NCBI GenBank assembly: GCA_016717285.1
Contig: JADKFU010000001.1
Location: forward strand, 62,001-126,000
Direction of reading: 5' to 3'
Length of the DNA stretch: 64,000 bases
DNA from: Chitinophagaceae bacterium
GTDB lineage: Bacteria; Bacteroidota; Bacteroidia; Chitinophagales; UBA10324
This document shows, piece by piece, positions 26,999 through 35,712 of the stretch. Each line of letters opens with the position of its first letter. Position 1 is the stretch's first letter. Made by a program: the position numbers and the translations under genes. The notes under the pieces were generated by a model. It saw nothing but the letters and a program-made list of their open reading frames with translations. It ran no database searches and was not told the origin of the DNA.

Positions 26999-29983
26999 AT
27001 GGAATTTAATTTCAGTGAGATTGAAAAAAGGGCCAAAGAAATCTGGAGCAGTCAGCAGGTATTTCTTACCATAACGGATCTTTCAAAACCGAAATATTAT
27101 GTGCTGGATATGTTTCCTTATCCGTCGGGTGCCGGATTGCATGTCGGCCATCCGTTGGGTTATATCGGATCTGATATTATCGCCCGCTACAAAAGACTGA
27201 AAGGATTTAATGTGCTGCATCCTATGGGTTATGATTCCTTCGGATTGCCTGCAGAACAATATGCCATTCAAACCGGTCAGCATCCTGCCATCACTACCGA
27301 ACAAAACATCAATACTTTTCGGGAACAGATGGATAAGCTGGGTTTTTCCTTTGACTGGAGCAGGGAAGTGCGAACCAGCGATCCGAAGTTTTACAAGTGG
27401 ACACAGTGGATATTTATCCAGCTTTTTCATTCGTGGTACAATGTAAAGAGTGATCGTGCTGAATCAATTGAAACATTGATCAGCGAATTTGAAAAACACG
27501 GGACGTCTCCATTAATTCTTACCGATTCCCAGGAAGCATTCACTGCTGAGGGCTGGAAAGGTTTTTCAGCGAAACAGCAATCAGCTATTTTACTACAACA
27601 TCGCCTGGCTTATATCGCCGACTCGTGGGTAAACTGGTGTCCTGCATTAGGAACTGTATTGGCCAATGATGAAGTGAAAGATGGCGTAAGTGAGCGTGGT
27701 GGTTATCCGGTAGAAAGAAAGTTGATGAAACAGTGGAGTATGCGGATTACTGTTTATGCAGAACGATTGCGGATTGGATTGGATGAACTTGACTGGAGTG
27801 AATCTATAAAAGAAGCGCAGCGTAATTGGATTGGGAAAAGTGAAGGAGCGAGTGTCCGGTTCACAATTGACCATTCACCATTCACCATAGAAGTCTTCAC
27901 CACCCGTCCCGACACCATTTTTGGAGTCTCGTTTATAACTCTTGCTCCTGAACATGAGTTGGTGAATCAAATAACTACAGATGAATATCGTGAAGCGGTG
28001 AATGCATATGTAACGTATGCCACCAATCGAAGCGAACGGGATCGTATGTCGGAGGTGAAAAAAATCACCGGTCAGTTTACAGGTGCTTATGTGTTGCATC
28101 CATTCACTGATAAAAAAATTCCTGTCTGGATCGGAGATTATGTGCTTGCGACTTACGGCACCGGCGCAGTAATGGCAGTGCCGGGACACGATACCCGTGA
28201 TTATGCTTTCGCGAAATTTTTTGAAAAGGAGTTGACAGTACAGTTAGGTCATTTACCAATCGTTGAGGTGATTGCCGGTGGAGATTTGACAAAAGAAGCT
28301 TATACAGCGAAGGAAGGCGTTTGTGTGAATTCCGGGTTCCTGGATGGATTGCAGGTAAAAGCCGCTATTAAAAAGGCAATTGAGAAAATTGAAGAAGAAC
28401 AAATAGGACAGGGGAAAATAAATTTCCGGTTACGTGATGCCATTTTCGGCAGGCAACGGTATTGGGGAGAGCCGATCCCTGTTTATTATGATGAAGAAGG
28501 AATTCCGCTTACGATCGCTGAAGAGGATTTGCCATTGGTACTTCCTGTTGTTGACAAATATCTGCCGACAGAAAGCGGGGAGCCACCTTTGGCACGAGCA
28601 TCGGAGAACTGGAAATACAAAGGAAAATATCAGTACGAACTGACTACCATGCCAGGCTGGGCCGGCAGTTGCTGGTATTACCTTCGCTATGAAGATCCCA
28701 ACAATGAAAATGCTTTTGCGTCTAAAGAATCCATTGATTACTGGCAGAATATTGATTTTTATTTAGGTGGTGATGAACATGCTACCGGTCACTTGCTTTA
28801 CTTCCGTTTCTGGACAAAATTTTTATTCGATCGCGGATGGATTCCATTTGAAGAGCCGGCGAAGAAGTTGTTGAATCAGGGGAAGATTCAGGGGGTAAGT
28901 CAAATGATGTTTTCTGCCAAGAGCAAAGGCAACATTGCAAAATTTGACACTTTTAATAATCTTAAAATTATTCAAGAAATAGAAATCTCAAACAGGCCTG
29001 ATTTGAATGTACTCTTGAAGGAAATAAAAATTCCTATAGAAGTTGAGAATACTCAATATGATTGGAATATTTATGTAAGTGCAGATTTGGTGGGTGACAT
29101 GACTAGTCTGAGTGAGTCTCATATTCCAATTAGTATTGTAAATAATAATGTGCTCGATATTCCTCAATTTTTAGAATCGAATTTTGCTAATAGGAATGCC
29201 ATTAATATTTTTCTTTGTAAAGATGGTCGTTGGATAAATGAAAAATCTTTTGGGAATTCATCTGAGCTACCAAAATTTTATACAAAATCCGAAGTCGAAA
29301 AAATGTCCAAATCCAAATACAACGTCATCAATCCTGACGATGTGGTTGGAGAATACGGAGCAGATGCTTTCAGATTATATGAAATGTTTCTCGGTCCCAT
29401 CGAACAACACAAACCCTGGGACACCAAAGGCATTGACGGCGTTTATCGCTTCCTGAAAAAAATGTGGAAGTTGTTTTATGATGAGAACGGAAAATGGTTG
29501 GTGACGAATGACGCGCCTTCAACAGAAGAATTAAAAGTGTTGCACCGCACGATAAAGAAAGTGGCTGAAGATATTGAGCGGTTGTCGTTCAATACTTCCG
29601 TTAGTGCCTTCATGATCTGCGTGAATGAATTGACGCAGCTCAATTGCCACAAGAAAGAGATTCTTGAAGCATTGTTGATTATCCTCAGTCCGTATGCGCC
29701 GTTTGTAACGGAATATTTATGGGAACAATCAGGAAACAAAAGCAGCATCGTTCACGCTTCATTTCCTGTTTACGATGAATCACTACTGGTTGAAAATGCT
29801 TTTGAATATCCCATCGCAATCAATGGCAAAACGCGTTTGAAGATGAATTTTGCACTTGATCTTCCAATCGATCAGATTGAACAAGCTGTAAAAGAGAATG
29901 AAGGATTGCAGAAATACTTTGAAGGAAAATCACCGAAGAAAGTGATCGTGGTGAAGGGAAGGATGATTAATGTGGTTGTGTGA
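26999..29983 (+). CDS. leuS: Leucyl-tRNA synthetase
   Basis: 994 residues, class I synthetase that charges tRNA-Leu; somewhat longer than most bacterial LeuRS. HIGH motif as HVGH in PYPSGAGLHVGHPLGY, editing-domain block VFTTRPDTIFG and GTGAVMAVPGHDTRD, catalytic WYYLRYEDP, and KMSKS in VEKMSKSKYNVINPDD, then the anticodon-binding domain and C-terminal cap. Two oddities: three TTCACCA-type heptamers at 27867-27887 encode part of the strand before the editing domain, and the stretch 28911-29285 (residues ~638-762, just before KMSKS) is much more AT-rich and lacks the usual Bacteroidota HVDVNIVxNDVLD wording except for NNNVLDI. Confidence 0.95.
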   Translation: MEFNFSEIEKRAKEIWSSQQVFLTITDLSKPKYYVLDMFPYPSGAGLHVGHPLGYIGSDIIARYKRLKGFNVLHPMGYDSFGLPAEQYAIQTGQHPAITTEQNINTFREQMDKLGFSFDWSREVRTSDPKFYKWTQWIFIQLFHSWYNVKSDRAESIETLISEFEKHGTSPLILTDSQEAFTAEGWKGFSAKQQSAILLQHRLAYIADSWVNWCPALGTVLANDEVKDGVSERGGYPVERKLMKQWSMRITVYAERLRIGLDELDWSESIKEAQRNWIGKSEGASVRFTIDHSPFTIEVFTTRPDTIFGVSFITLAPEHELVNQITTDEYREAVNAYVTYATNRSERDRMSEVKKITGQFTGAYVLHPFTDKKIPVWIGDYVLATYGTGAVMAVPGHDTRDYAFAKFFEKELTVQLGHLPIVEVIAGGDLTKEAYTAKEGVCVNSGFLDGLQVKAAIKKAIEKIEEEQIGQGKINFRLRDAIFGRQRYWGEPIPVYYDEEGIPLTIAEEDLPLVLPVVDKYLPTESGEPPLARASENWKYKGKYQYELTTMPGWAGSCWYYLRYEDPNNENAFASKESIDYWQNIDFYLGGDEHATGHLLYFRFWTKFLFDRGWIPFEEPAKKLLNQGKIQGVSQMMFSAKSKGNIAKFDTFNNLKIIQEIEISNRPDLNVLLKEIKIPIEVENTQYDWNIYVSADLVGDMTSLSESHIPISIVNNNVLDIPQFLESNFANRNAINIFLCKDGRWINEKSFGNSSELPKFYTKSEVEKMSKSKYNVINPDDVVGEYGADAFRLYEMFLGPIEQHKPWDTKGIDGVYRFLKKMWKLFYDENGKWLVTNDAPSTEELKVLHRTIKKVAEDIERLSFNTSVSAFMICVNELTQLNCHKKEILEALLIILSPYAPFVTEYLWEQSGNKSSIVHASFPVYDESLLVENAFEYPIAINGKTRLKMNFALDLPIDQIEQAVKENEGLQKYFEGKSPKKVIVVKGRMINVVV
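27867..27887. repeat. TTGACCA/TTCACCA heptamers inside leuS
   Basis: Three contiguous heptamers (TTGACCA, TTCACCA, TTCACCA) lie within the leuS reading frame and encode most of TIDHSPFT, right before the conserved editing-domain motif. Heptamer arrays elsewhere in the window are intergenic. Confidence 0.65.
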
Positions 29984-29985
29984 GG

Positions 29986-30032
29986 TGATGGATGTGGTAG
30001 ATGTGCCGATGAAATTAATGTGCCGATATGCC
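29986..30032. repeat. GATGTGCC-type octamers after leuS
   Basis: Degenerate copies of GATGTGCC (exact at 30000-30007; GATATGCC at 30025-30032) begin 2 bp after the leuS stop codon. The same motif follows the stop codons of scoA and of the aldehyde dehydrogenase at 55438. Confidence 0.65.
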
Positions 30033-30068
30033 AAGGTTAAGCGTTCTAACCTACTGCGCACGAACCAA

Positions 30069-30138
30069 GACTAATGACTAACGACTCTCTACTTACCACT
30101 CACTACTCACTACTAATTACTCACTACTCACTACTTCC
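30069..30138. repeat. Ten phased heptamers of the GACTAAC/TACTCAC family
   Basis: Exactly ten contiguous heptamers: GACTAAT, GACTAAC, GACTCTC, TACTTAC, CACTCAC, TACTCAC, TACTAAT, TACTCAC, TACTCAC, TACTTCC. All share ACT at positions 2-4. The array contains the stop codon (30117-30119) and last residues of the minus-strand acetyltransferase. Confidence 0.9.
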
Positions 30139-30644
30139 TTCCTCATCACCCAATCCGTCTCCACCACATCACCGGTAAGAAACGGATGCGTACCGATCTG
30201 TTCGAAACCTAATTTTTTGTAAAATGAAATGGCACGGTGGTTATTTTCCCAAACACCTAAAACTACCGATTGCAATTTTTCCTCCTTTGCAATTTCAATC
30301 GCCGCATCCATAAGTCTGGCACCCGCTTTATGATCCTGAAACGCCTGTAAAACATAAATGCGGCAGACTTCAAGACAAGGTTCAGTGATCCACTCTGCGA
30401 GTTGCTGGCGCCTGCTGAGTTTAGCAAATCCAATCATTTGATTTTCTGCAGTGGCAATCAGATACGTAACAACTTCCTGCTGCAATTCACGCAGAATGCC
30501 GGCCGCATCGTAAGCTTTTGTAAGATAAGTCTGCAATGTTTTCTGATCGTAATTGTCTTTCCACTTTTCAGTAAACGTTACAATGCCGATTTCAGTAAGA
30601 TCAGCAGCATCCGCAACAGTTCCTTTTCTGATCGAGATATGCAT
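30117..30644 (-). CDS. GNAT-family N-acetyltransferase
   Basis: 175 residues. GNAT fold: ISIRKGTVADAADLTEI at the start, acetyl-CoA loop region VYVL-type strand ICRIYVLQAFQDHKAGARLM (Q/R-x-x-x-G/A-like pyrophosphate loop), LQSVVLGVWENNHRAISFYKKLGF and the terminal strand. It probably acetylates an amine of a small molecule or protein; substrate unknown. The C-terminal VVSSE and the stop codon are encoded by the heptamer array at 30069-30138 (TACTCAC read on the minus strand), so the original terminus appears to have been replaced or extended by repeat. Confidence 0.88.
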   Translation of the reverse strand: MHISIRKGTVADAADLTEIGIVTFTEKWKDNYDQKTLQTYLTKAYDAAGILRELQQEVVTYLIATAENQMIGFAKLSRRQQLAEWITEPCLEVCRIYVLQAFQDHKAGARLMDAAIEIAKEEKLQSVVLGVWENNHRAISFYKKLGFEQIGTHPFLTGDVVETDWVMRKEVVSSE

Positions 30645-30812
30645 GTTTAATTCAGCCGGTTGGTTTGGAATTATTTTTTGATTTTGTTTGTAAGCAACAC
30701 CTGTTCAGCGCGCGCATTGGGTCCATAATAATTTTCTTAAATGAAATTAATGAACTTTGTCGCTTTAAAGATGATGACAAAAATAAGCACATAAGCATAA
30801 CAGAATAATAGC

Positions 30813-31679
30813 ATGTCGGAAAAAGTAAAAATTATCGAATGCCCGCGCGATGCCATGCAAGGGATCAAAGGATTTATTCCCACTGAAAAAAAGGTGGCCT
30901 ACATCAATACATTACTCGAAGCAGGTTTCGACACCATAGATTTCGGCAGCTTTGTTTCCGCGAAAGCCATTCCACAGCTCGCCGACACAGCATTGGTGTT
31001 GTCGCAGTTGAACTGGACACCGGAGAAATCTAACTTACTCGCCATCATTGCCAATACACGAGGCGCCCTGGAAGCTTCCATGTTTGATCAGATTAAATAT
31101 CTCGGTTTTCCTTTCTCTGTATCTGAAACTTTTCAGCAACGAAATACAAACGCTTCAATGAATGAAGCATTGAAAAGAGTAGATGAAATCCAAAACATCT
31201 GCCTGAAACAAAACAAACAACTGGTTTTATATATCTCTATGGGTTTTGGAAATCCGTACGGAGATCCCTGGCATCCGGAGATTGTATTGGAATGGAGTGA
31301 GAAGATGATTGCGATGGGAATTAAAATAATTTCGCTGGCTGATACAATTGGTGCAGCAGATCCGGAGGTGATCTCCTTACTATTCAAGCAGCTGATTCCT
31401 GCGTTTCCTGCAATTGAGTTCGGTGCGCATTTTCATACCACACCTGATCGCTGGCGCGAAAAAGTGGAAGCAGCATACATGAATGGTTGTCGTCGTTTCG
31501 ATGGAGCAATTAAGGGTTTCGGTGGTTGTCCCATGGCAAAAGATGAATTGACAGGCAATATGCCTACGGAACAAATGCTTTCATTTTTTGAAGAGATGAA
31601 AGTTGAAACCGGCATTGAAATGCATGCTTTTCAGAAAGCGCTGCTTGATTCGAATTCCGTTTTTGAAATGATACACTGA
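30813..31679 (+). CDS. mvaB: Hydroxymethylglutaryl-CoA lyase
   Basis: 288 residues, HMGL-like TIM barrel of the DRE-TIM family. ECPRDAMQGIKGFIPT opens the barrel (usual substrate-site Arg in PRDAMQG), FVSAKAIPQLADT follows, then DTIGAADPE, the metal His pair in GAHFHTTPDRW, and the catalytic Cys in GGCPMAKDELTGNMPTE, which fits the HMG-CoA lyase signature. It splits HMG-CoA into acetyl-CoA and acetoacetate, the last step of leucine breakdown. Acetoacetate CoA-transferase genes lie 1.2 kb away. It is tail to tail with yggS, with one base between stops. Confidence 0.93.
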   Translation: MSEKVKIIECPRDAMQGIKGFIPTEKKVAYINTLLEAGFDTIDFGSFVSAKAIPQLADTALVLSQLNWTPEKSNLLAIIANTRGALEASMFDQIKYLGFPFSVSETFQQRNTNASMNEALKRVDEIQNICLKQNKQLVLYISMGFGNPYGDPWHPEIVLEWSEKMIAMGIKIISLADTIGAADPEVISLLFKQLIPAFPAIEFGAHFHTTPDRWREKVEAAYMNGCRRFDGAIKGFGGCPMAKDELTGNMPTEQMLSFFEEMKVETGIEMHAFQKALLDSNSVFEMIH

Positions 31680-31680
31680 T

Positions 31681-32337
31681 TTAGCGTGCTCCGAAAATAG
31701 CACTTCCGATACGCACCATATTACTTCCTTCTTCCACGGCGATTTTATAGTCGCCGCTCATTCCCATGGAAAGTATTTCGGGTTTGAAATTTTCAGAACG
31801 GTAAGATTTCATTTCTTCAAAAAAAACTTTTAGAGATCTGAATTCTTTCCTTACTTGAATAGGGTCATCTGTAAATGTTGACATTCCCATCATGCCTTTA
31901 ATGCTGATATTTTGAAGCGCTGAAACTGATTTGTCAAAAAGGAGATCACGGGCTTCATCGAAACTCAATCCGAATTTTGTTTCTTCCCTGGCGATATAAA
32001 TCTGTAGCAGCACATCCTGAGTCCTTCCATTTCTTTTTGCCAGTTTATTTACTTCTTCCAATAATTTCAGACTGTCAATGGAATGAATAAGTGAAACAAA
32101 CGGTGCAACAAATTTTATCTTGTTGGTTTGGAGGTGACCAACGAGATGCCACTGAATATCCTTTGGCAGCGCCTCATATTTATCAGTGAGTTCCTGCACT
32201 TTGTTTTCTCCGAAAATCCGCTGCCCTTCTTCATACACGCTGCGTATTTCTTCAGCAGGTTTGGTCTTGCTGATAGCAACGAGTGTTACATGGTGTTGCC
32301 GAAGGTAGTCCCTGATAGCCGCAAAGGTTTCATTCAT
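31681..32337 (-). CDS. yggS: YggS-family PLP-binding homeostasis protein
   Basis: 218 residues, alanine-racemase-like TIM barrel without a second domain. The PLP Lys is in LVAISKTKP, followed by IFGENKVQEL and WHLVGHLQTNK, both family signatures, then TKFGLSF, GMMGMSTF and the phosphate loop SMGMSGDYKIAVEEGSNMVRIG. The family (PLPBP) handles free PLP and amino-acid balance and is not a catalyst in the usual sense. Slightly short at the N-terminus relative to E. coli YggS but complete in motifs. Confidence 0.93.
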   Translation of the reverse strand: MNETFAAIRDYLRQHHVTLVAISKTKPAEEIRSVYEEGQRIFGENKVQELTDKYEALPKDIQWHLVGHLQTNKIKFVAPFVSLIHSIDSLKLLEEVNKLAKRNGRTQDVLLQIYIAREETKFGLSFDEARDLLFDKSVSALQNISIKGMMGMSTFTDDPIQVRKEFRSLKVFFEEMKSYRSENFKPEILSMGMSGDYKIAVEEGSNMVRIGSAIFGAR

Positions 32338-32391
32338 TGTTCATCATTCTGTGCTTAAAAAGAAATACTTTTGCCGCGTAAAAGATAACGA

Positions 32392-32853
32392 TTGAACTTG
32401 CTGATTTCAAAGTGGCTCTGGATAGTAACTCTATTCATTGTATTCATTTACTGTGCCTGTGCTTCTGAAATTGAAAAAGCGCCGGACGGAATTTTATCCA
32501 AAGATAAAATGATTGCAGTCTTATTGGATGTGCATATTGCAGAATCTTCTGTCAACAGTCGCGGCATGACAAATCAGCAATTGAATCAAAATGTTGCTGC
32601 AAAGTATGAGGATGTGATGAAGAAAAACGGGACCACTTTTGACACCTTCAAAAAATCGTTTGATTATTATCTTCATCATCCTGAGCAATATGAAGAGATC
32701 TACCTGGAGATCGTGAATAAACTCACAGCATTAGAAGGAAAAGCTAAAGCAAAAGAACTGGTGCTGAAAAAGGAGGGTGTAGATTCTATTCCCGGGCATG
32801 CCGGCGTTGTTAATGATACAGTTCTCAGAAAAGAAATGCAATTGGCGAAATAA
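32392..32853 (+). CDS. DUF4296 lipoprotein
   Basis: 153 residues with a TTG start at 32392; no ATG gives a signal sequence. The hydrophobic segment WLWIVTLFIVFIY ends in CACASE, so a lipidated Cys is likely although the lipobox is poor. The body matches DUF4296: PDGILSKDKMIAVLLDVHIAESS and FKKSFDYYLHHPEQYEEIY, a helical domain found only in Bacteroidota, often near yggS as here. Function unknown. A near-perfect -7 box (TACTTTTG, 32366-32373) lies 18 bp upstream. Confidence 0.85.
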   Translation: MNLLISKWLWIVTLFIVFIYCACASEIEKAPDGILSKDKMIAVLLDVHIAESSVNSRGMTNQQLNQNVAAKYEDVMKKNGTTFDTFKKSFDYYLHHPEQYEEIYLEIVNKLTALEGKAKAKELVLKKEGVDSIPGHAGVVNDTVLRKEMQLAK

Positions 32854-32930
32854 TCATTCAATCTGAAGTTTCAATTTATAGTTAATCAACTGCGAATTCC
32901 TATTTTCAACCACTAAAAAAATTTGAAGCG

Positions 32931-33638
32931 ATGATAGACAAAAGAGTTTCCGGAGCAGATGAAGCGATTCGCGATATTCCTGCTGGCGCAACATTAATGC
33001 TCGGTGGATTTGGTTTGTGTGGTATTCCTGAAAATTGTGTGGAAGCATTGGTACGCAAAGGAATCAAAGATCTTACCTGCATTTCTAACAATGCAGGAGT
33101 TGACCAGTTTGGTTTGGGAATGCTGCTGAAGACACGGCAGATAAAAAAAATGATTTCATCTTACGTTGGGGAGAATGCTGAATTTGAAAGACAATTGTTG
33201 GCAGGAGAACTGGAAGTAGATCTCATGCCTCAGGGCACGCTTGCCACAAGCATTCAAATGGCTGCCATGGGAATTCCGGCTTATTTTACCGGAGCAGGGT
33301 TCGGAACTGAAATAGCAGAAGGAAAAGAAGTGCGTGAATTCAATGGTAAAATGTACCTGATGGAATATGCATTGCACGCTTCATTTGCAATGGTTAAAGC
33401 ATGGAAGGGTGATTCAATGGGTAATCTCATTTTCAGAAAAACTACCCGCAACTTTTCTACCTCGATGGCCAAAGCAGGCGATATTACAATTGCAGAAGTT
33501 GAACATTTGGTGGAACCCGGCGAACTGGATCCCGATCAGGTGCATGTGCCGGGTATTTATGTCCATCGTATTTTCCAGGGAACGAATTATATGCGACGGA
33601 TTGAAAAGCGGACGGTGGCGATAAAGATTGGAGTGTGA
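32931..33638 (+). CDS. scoA: 3-oxoacid (acetoacetate) CoA-transferase, subunit A
   Basis: 235 residues, class I CoA-transferase alpha chain: TLMLGGFGLCGIPEN (oxyanion/CoA-binding GGFGLCG motif), SNNAGVDQFGLG, SSYVGENAEFERQ, GIPAYFTGAGFGT. With subunit B it moves CoA from succinyl-CoA to acetoacetate. The encoding genes are split by 140 bp of repeat-bearing sequence, whereas they are usually almost contiguous. A GATGTGCC array starts 6 bp after the stop codon. Confidence 0.94.
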   Translation: MIDKRVSGADEAIRDIPAGATLMLGGFGLCGIPENCVEALVRKGIKDLTCISNNAGVDQFGLGMLLKTRQIKKMISSYVGENAEFERQLLAGELEVDLMPQGTLATSIQMAAMGIPAYFTGAGFGTEIAEGKEVREFNGKMYLMEYALHASFAMVKAWKGDSMGNLIFRKTTRNFSTSMAKAGDITIAEVEHLVEPGELDPDQVHVPGIYVHRIFQGTNYMRRIEKRTVAIKIGV

Positions 33639-33641
33639 GGA

Positions 33642-33689
33642 GTGGATGTGCCGATGTGCCAATTGAAATATAGGTGCCGATGTGATGAG
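33642..33689. repeat. GATGTGCC octamer array between scoA and scoB
   Basis: Two exact tandem octamers GATGTGCC (33645-33660) and a third partial copy (GTGCCGATGTG, 33674-33684) occupy the gap right after the scoA stop. Confidence 0.75.
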
Positions 33690-33778
33690 TGTTTGTTTGG
33701 AAGTATGGTTTTCCTGGTTTGGTTTTATTTATTTCGACTTGAAATTGTTTTTTAGATAATCAATACTTAAAGTGAAAC

Positions 33779-34435
33779 ATGGCTTTAGATAAATATGGTA
33801 TTGCAAAACGGATTGCGCAGGAATTAAAGGATGGTTATTACGTGAATCTGGGAATAGGCATTCCGACCCTGGTGGCGAATTTTGTTCCGCGTGACATCAG
33901 CATTGTTCTGCAATCAGAGAATGGAATTTTAGGGATGGGGCCTTATCCGACTGAAGAAGAAGTAGACCCGGACCTGATTAATGCCGGAAAAGAAACCGTC
34001 ACTGTAATTCCCGGAGCCAGTTTTTTTGATTCGGCAGAAAGCTTCGGAATGATTCGCGCAGGCAAAGTTGATCTTACAGTCTTAGGCGCGATGGAAGTTT
34101 CTGAAAACGGTGATATTGCCAATTGGAAAATTCCGGGAAAAATGGTGAAGGGAATGGGTGGTGCGATGGATCTTGTAGCGGCTGCAAAAAATATTATCGT
34201 AGCCATGATGCATACCAATCCAAAGGGAGAATCAAAATTGCTTCCTGAATGTTCACTGCCTTTAACAGGTGTTAAATGTGTGAAACGAATTGTAAGTGAA
34301 CTGGCTGTATTGGATGTAACGCCGGATGGTTTTAAGTTGATCGAGCGCGCACCAGGTGTAAGTGTTGAAGAAATAGTTGCAAAAACTGCGGGCAGGTTAA
34401 TTGTAGAAGGGGAGATTCCTGAAATGAGAATATGA
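33779..34435 (+). CDS. scoB: 3-oxoacid (acetoacetate) CoA-transferase, subunit B
   Basis: 218 residues, class I CoA-transferase beta chain. GYYVNLGIGIPTLVANF, catalytic Glu in LQSENGILGMGP, then PGASFFDSAESFGMIR and the KGMGGAMDLVAAAKN block. It forms the active enzyme with ScoA; product acetoacetyl-CoA feeds thiolysis. Neighbouring HMG-CoA lyase and HPPD both lead to acetoacetate, which supports the substrate. Confidence 0.94.
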   Translation: MALDKYGIAKRIAQELKDGYYVNLGIGIPTLVANFVPRDISIVLQSENGILGMGPYPTEEEVDPDLINAGKETVTVIPGASFFDSAESFGMIRAGKVDLTVLGAMEVSENGDIANWKIPGKMVKGMGGAMDLVAAAKNIIVAMMHTNPKGESKLLPECSLPLTGVKCVKRIVSELAVLDVTPDGFKLIERAPGVSVEEIVAKTAGRLIVEGEIPEMRI

Positions 34436-34584
34436 AGAATTAAAATGACCTTCAGATACGATTCGAAAACTCATCTTCCATTAAAAGACGAAATAAGTCA
34501 TTGTAGGAACATAAACTTCTTTGTAATTTTCGTTGTCTGAAGCCTGACAGTAAAAATCCTCAATCGTAAACAAAAATTTTTATT

Positions 34585-35712
34585 ATGGAAACACTCACCA
34601 AGCCTGCAGCAGCCACGCAGCTAATTGATTTTCTTCCGATCAATGGAACGGACTATGTCGAATTTTATGTAGGCAATGCGAAACAGTCTGCACATTATTA
34701 TCAAAGTGCATTCGGTTACGAGCCTGTTGCCTATTGCGGACTTGAAACTGGAATCAGGGACAGAGCTTCTTTTGTAATGCAACAGAACAAAATCAGGTTG
34801 GTACTCACAACTTCCTTAGTGGCTGACTCACCGATTTCAGATCATGTAAAAAAACATGGCGATGGCGTAAAGGTGATTGCGCTGTGGGTAGATGATGCTA
34901 CTAAATCTTTTGAGGAAACAGTGAAACGCGGCGCGAAACCGTTTATGAAGCCAACCCTGGAAAAGGATGAACACGGTGAAGTAATTCGCTCCGGAATTCA
35001 TACATATGGAGAAACCGTTCACATTTTTGTGGAGCGTAAAAATTACAAGGGCATTTTTCTTCCCGGATTTAAACCTTACAAATCGATGAAGAAAACGGAG
35101 CCACTGGGTCTCAAATATGTTGACCACATGGTGGGAAATGTGGGCTGGAATGAAATGAACACCTGGGTAAAATTTTATGAAGATGTAATGGGCTTCAAAA
35201 ACATTCTTTCATTTGATGATAAGGATATCAGTACCGAATATTCCGCGCTGATGAGTAAGGTGATGAGCAGTGGCGATGGCAGAATAAAGTTTCCCATCAA
35301 TGAGCCGGCAGAAGGAAAAAAGAAATCGCAGGTGGAAGAATATCTTGATTTCTATGGCAGTCAGGGTGTGCAACACGTAGCGGTGGCCACTGACAACATT
35401 ATTGAAACAGTTACTGAATTGCAAAAACGTGGTGTTGAATTTCTAAAGATTCCCGCATCTTATTATGAAACAGTTCTTGACCGCGTTGGTCATATTGATG
35501 AAGATCTTGCACCATTGAAAGATTTAGGAATTTTGATTGATCGTGATGATGAAGGATACCTGTTACAAATATTTTCAAAACCGGTGGAAGACCGTCCGAC
35601 TTTATTTTATGAAATTATTCAACGCAAAGGAGCCAATTCTTTTGGCAAAGGAAATTTTAAAGCGTTGTTTGAAGCCATTGAACGCGAGCAGGAACTGCGG
35701 GGAACTTTGTAA
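34585..35712 (+). CDS. hppD: 4-hydroxyphenylpyruvate dioxygenase
   Basis: 375 residues, usual length. Two vicinal-oxygen-chelate domains; the iron-binding triad is in the second: His in LKYVDHMVGNV, His in GVQHVAVATDNI and Glu in LFYEIIQRKGANSFGKGNF, the typical C-terminal signature. It makes homogentisate from 4-hydroxyphenylpyruvate in tyrosine breakdown, whose end product acetoacetate would be used by ScoAB just upstream. The stop overlaps the next start (TAATG). Confidence 0.95.
   Translation: METLTKPAAATQLIDFLPINGTDYVEFYVGNAKQSAHYYQSAFGYEPVAYCGLETGIRDRASFVMQQNKIRLVLTTSLVADSPISDHVKKHGDGVKVIALWVDDATKSFEETVKRGAKPFMKPTLEKDEHGEVIRSGIHTYGETVHIFVERKNYKGIFLPGFKPYKSMKKTEPLGLKYVDHMVGNVGWNEMNTWVKFYEDVMGFKNILSFDDKDISTEYSALMSKVMSSGDGRIKFPINEPAEGKKKSQVEEYLDFYGSQGVQHVAVATDNIIETVTELQKRGVEFLKIPASYYETVLDRVGHIDEDLAPLKDLGILIDRDDEGYLLQIFSKPVEDRPTLFYEIIQRKGANSFGKGNFKALFEAIEREQELRGTL

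Noticed and set aside
25934..29983. Possible ftsX-leuS bidirectional operon link
   Set aside because: They are simply divergent neighbours separated by a repeat array; no shared function seen.
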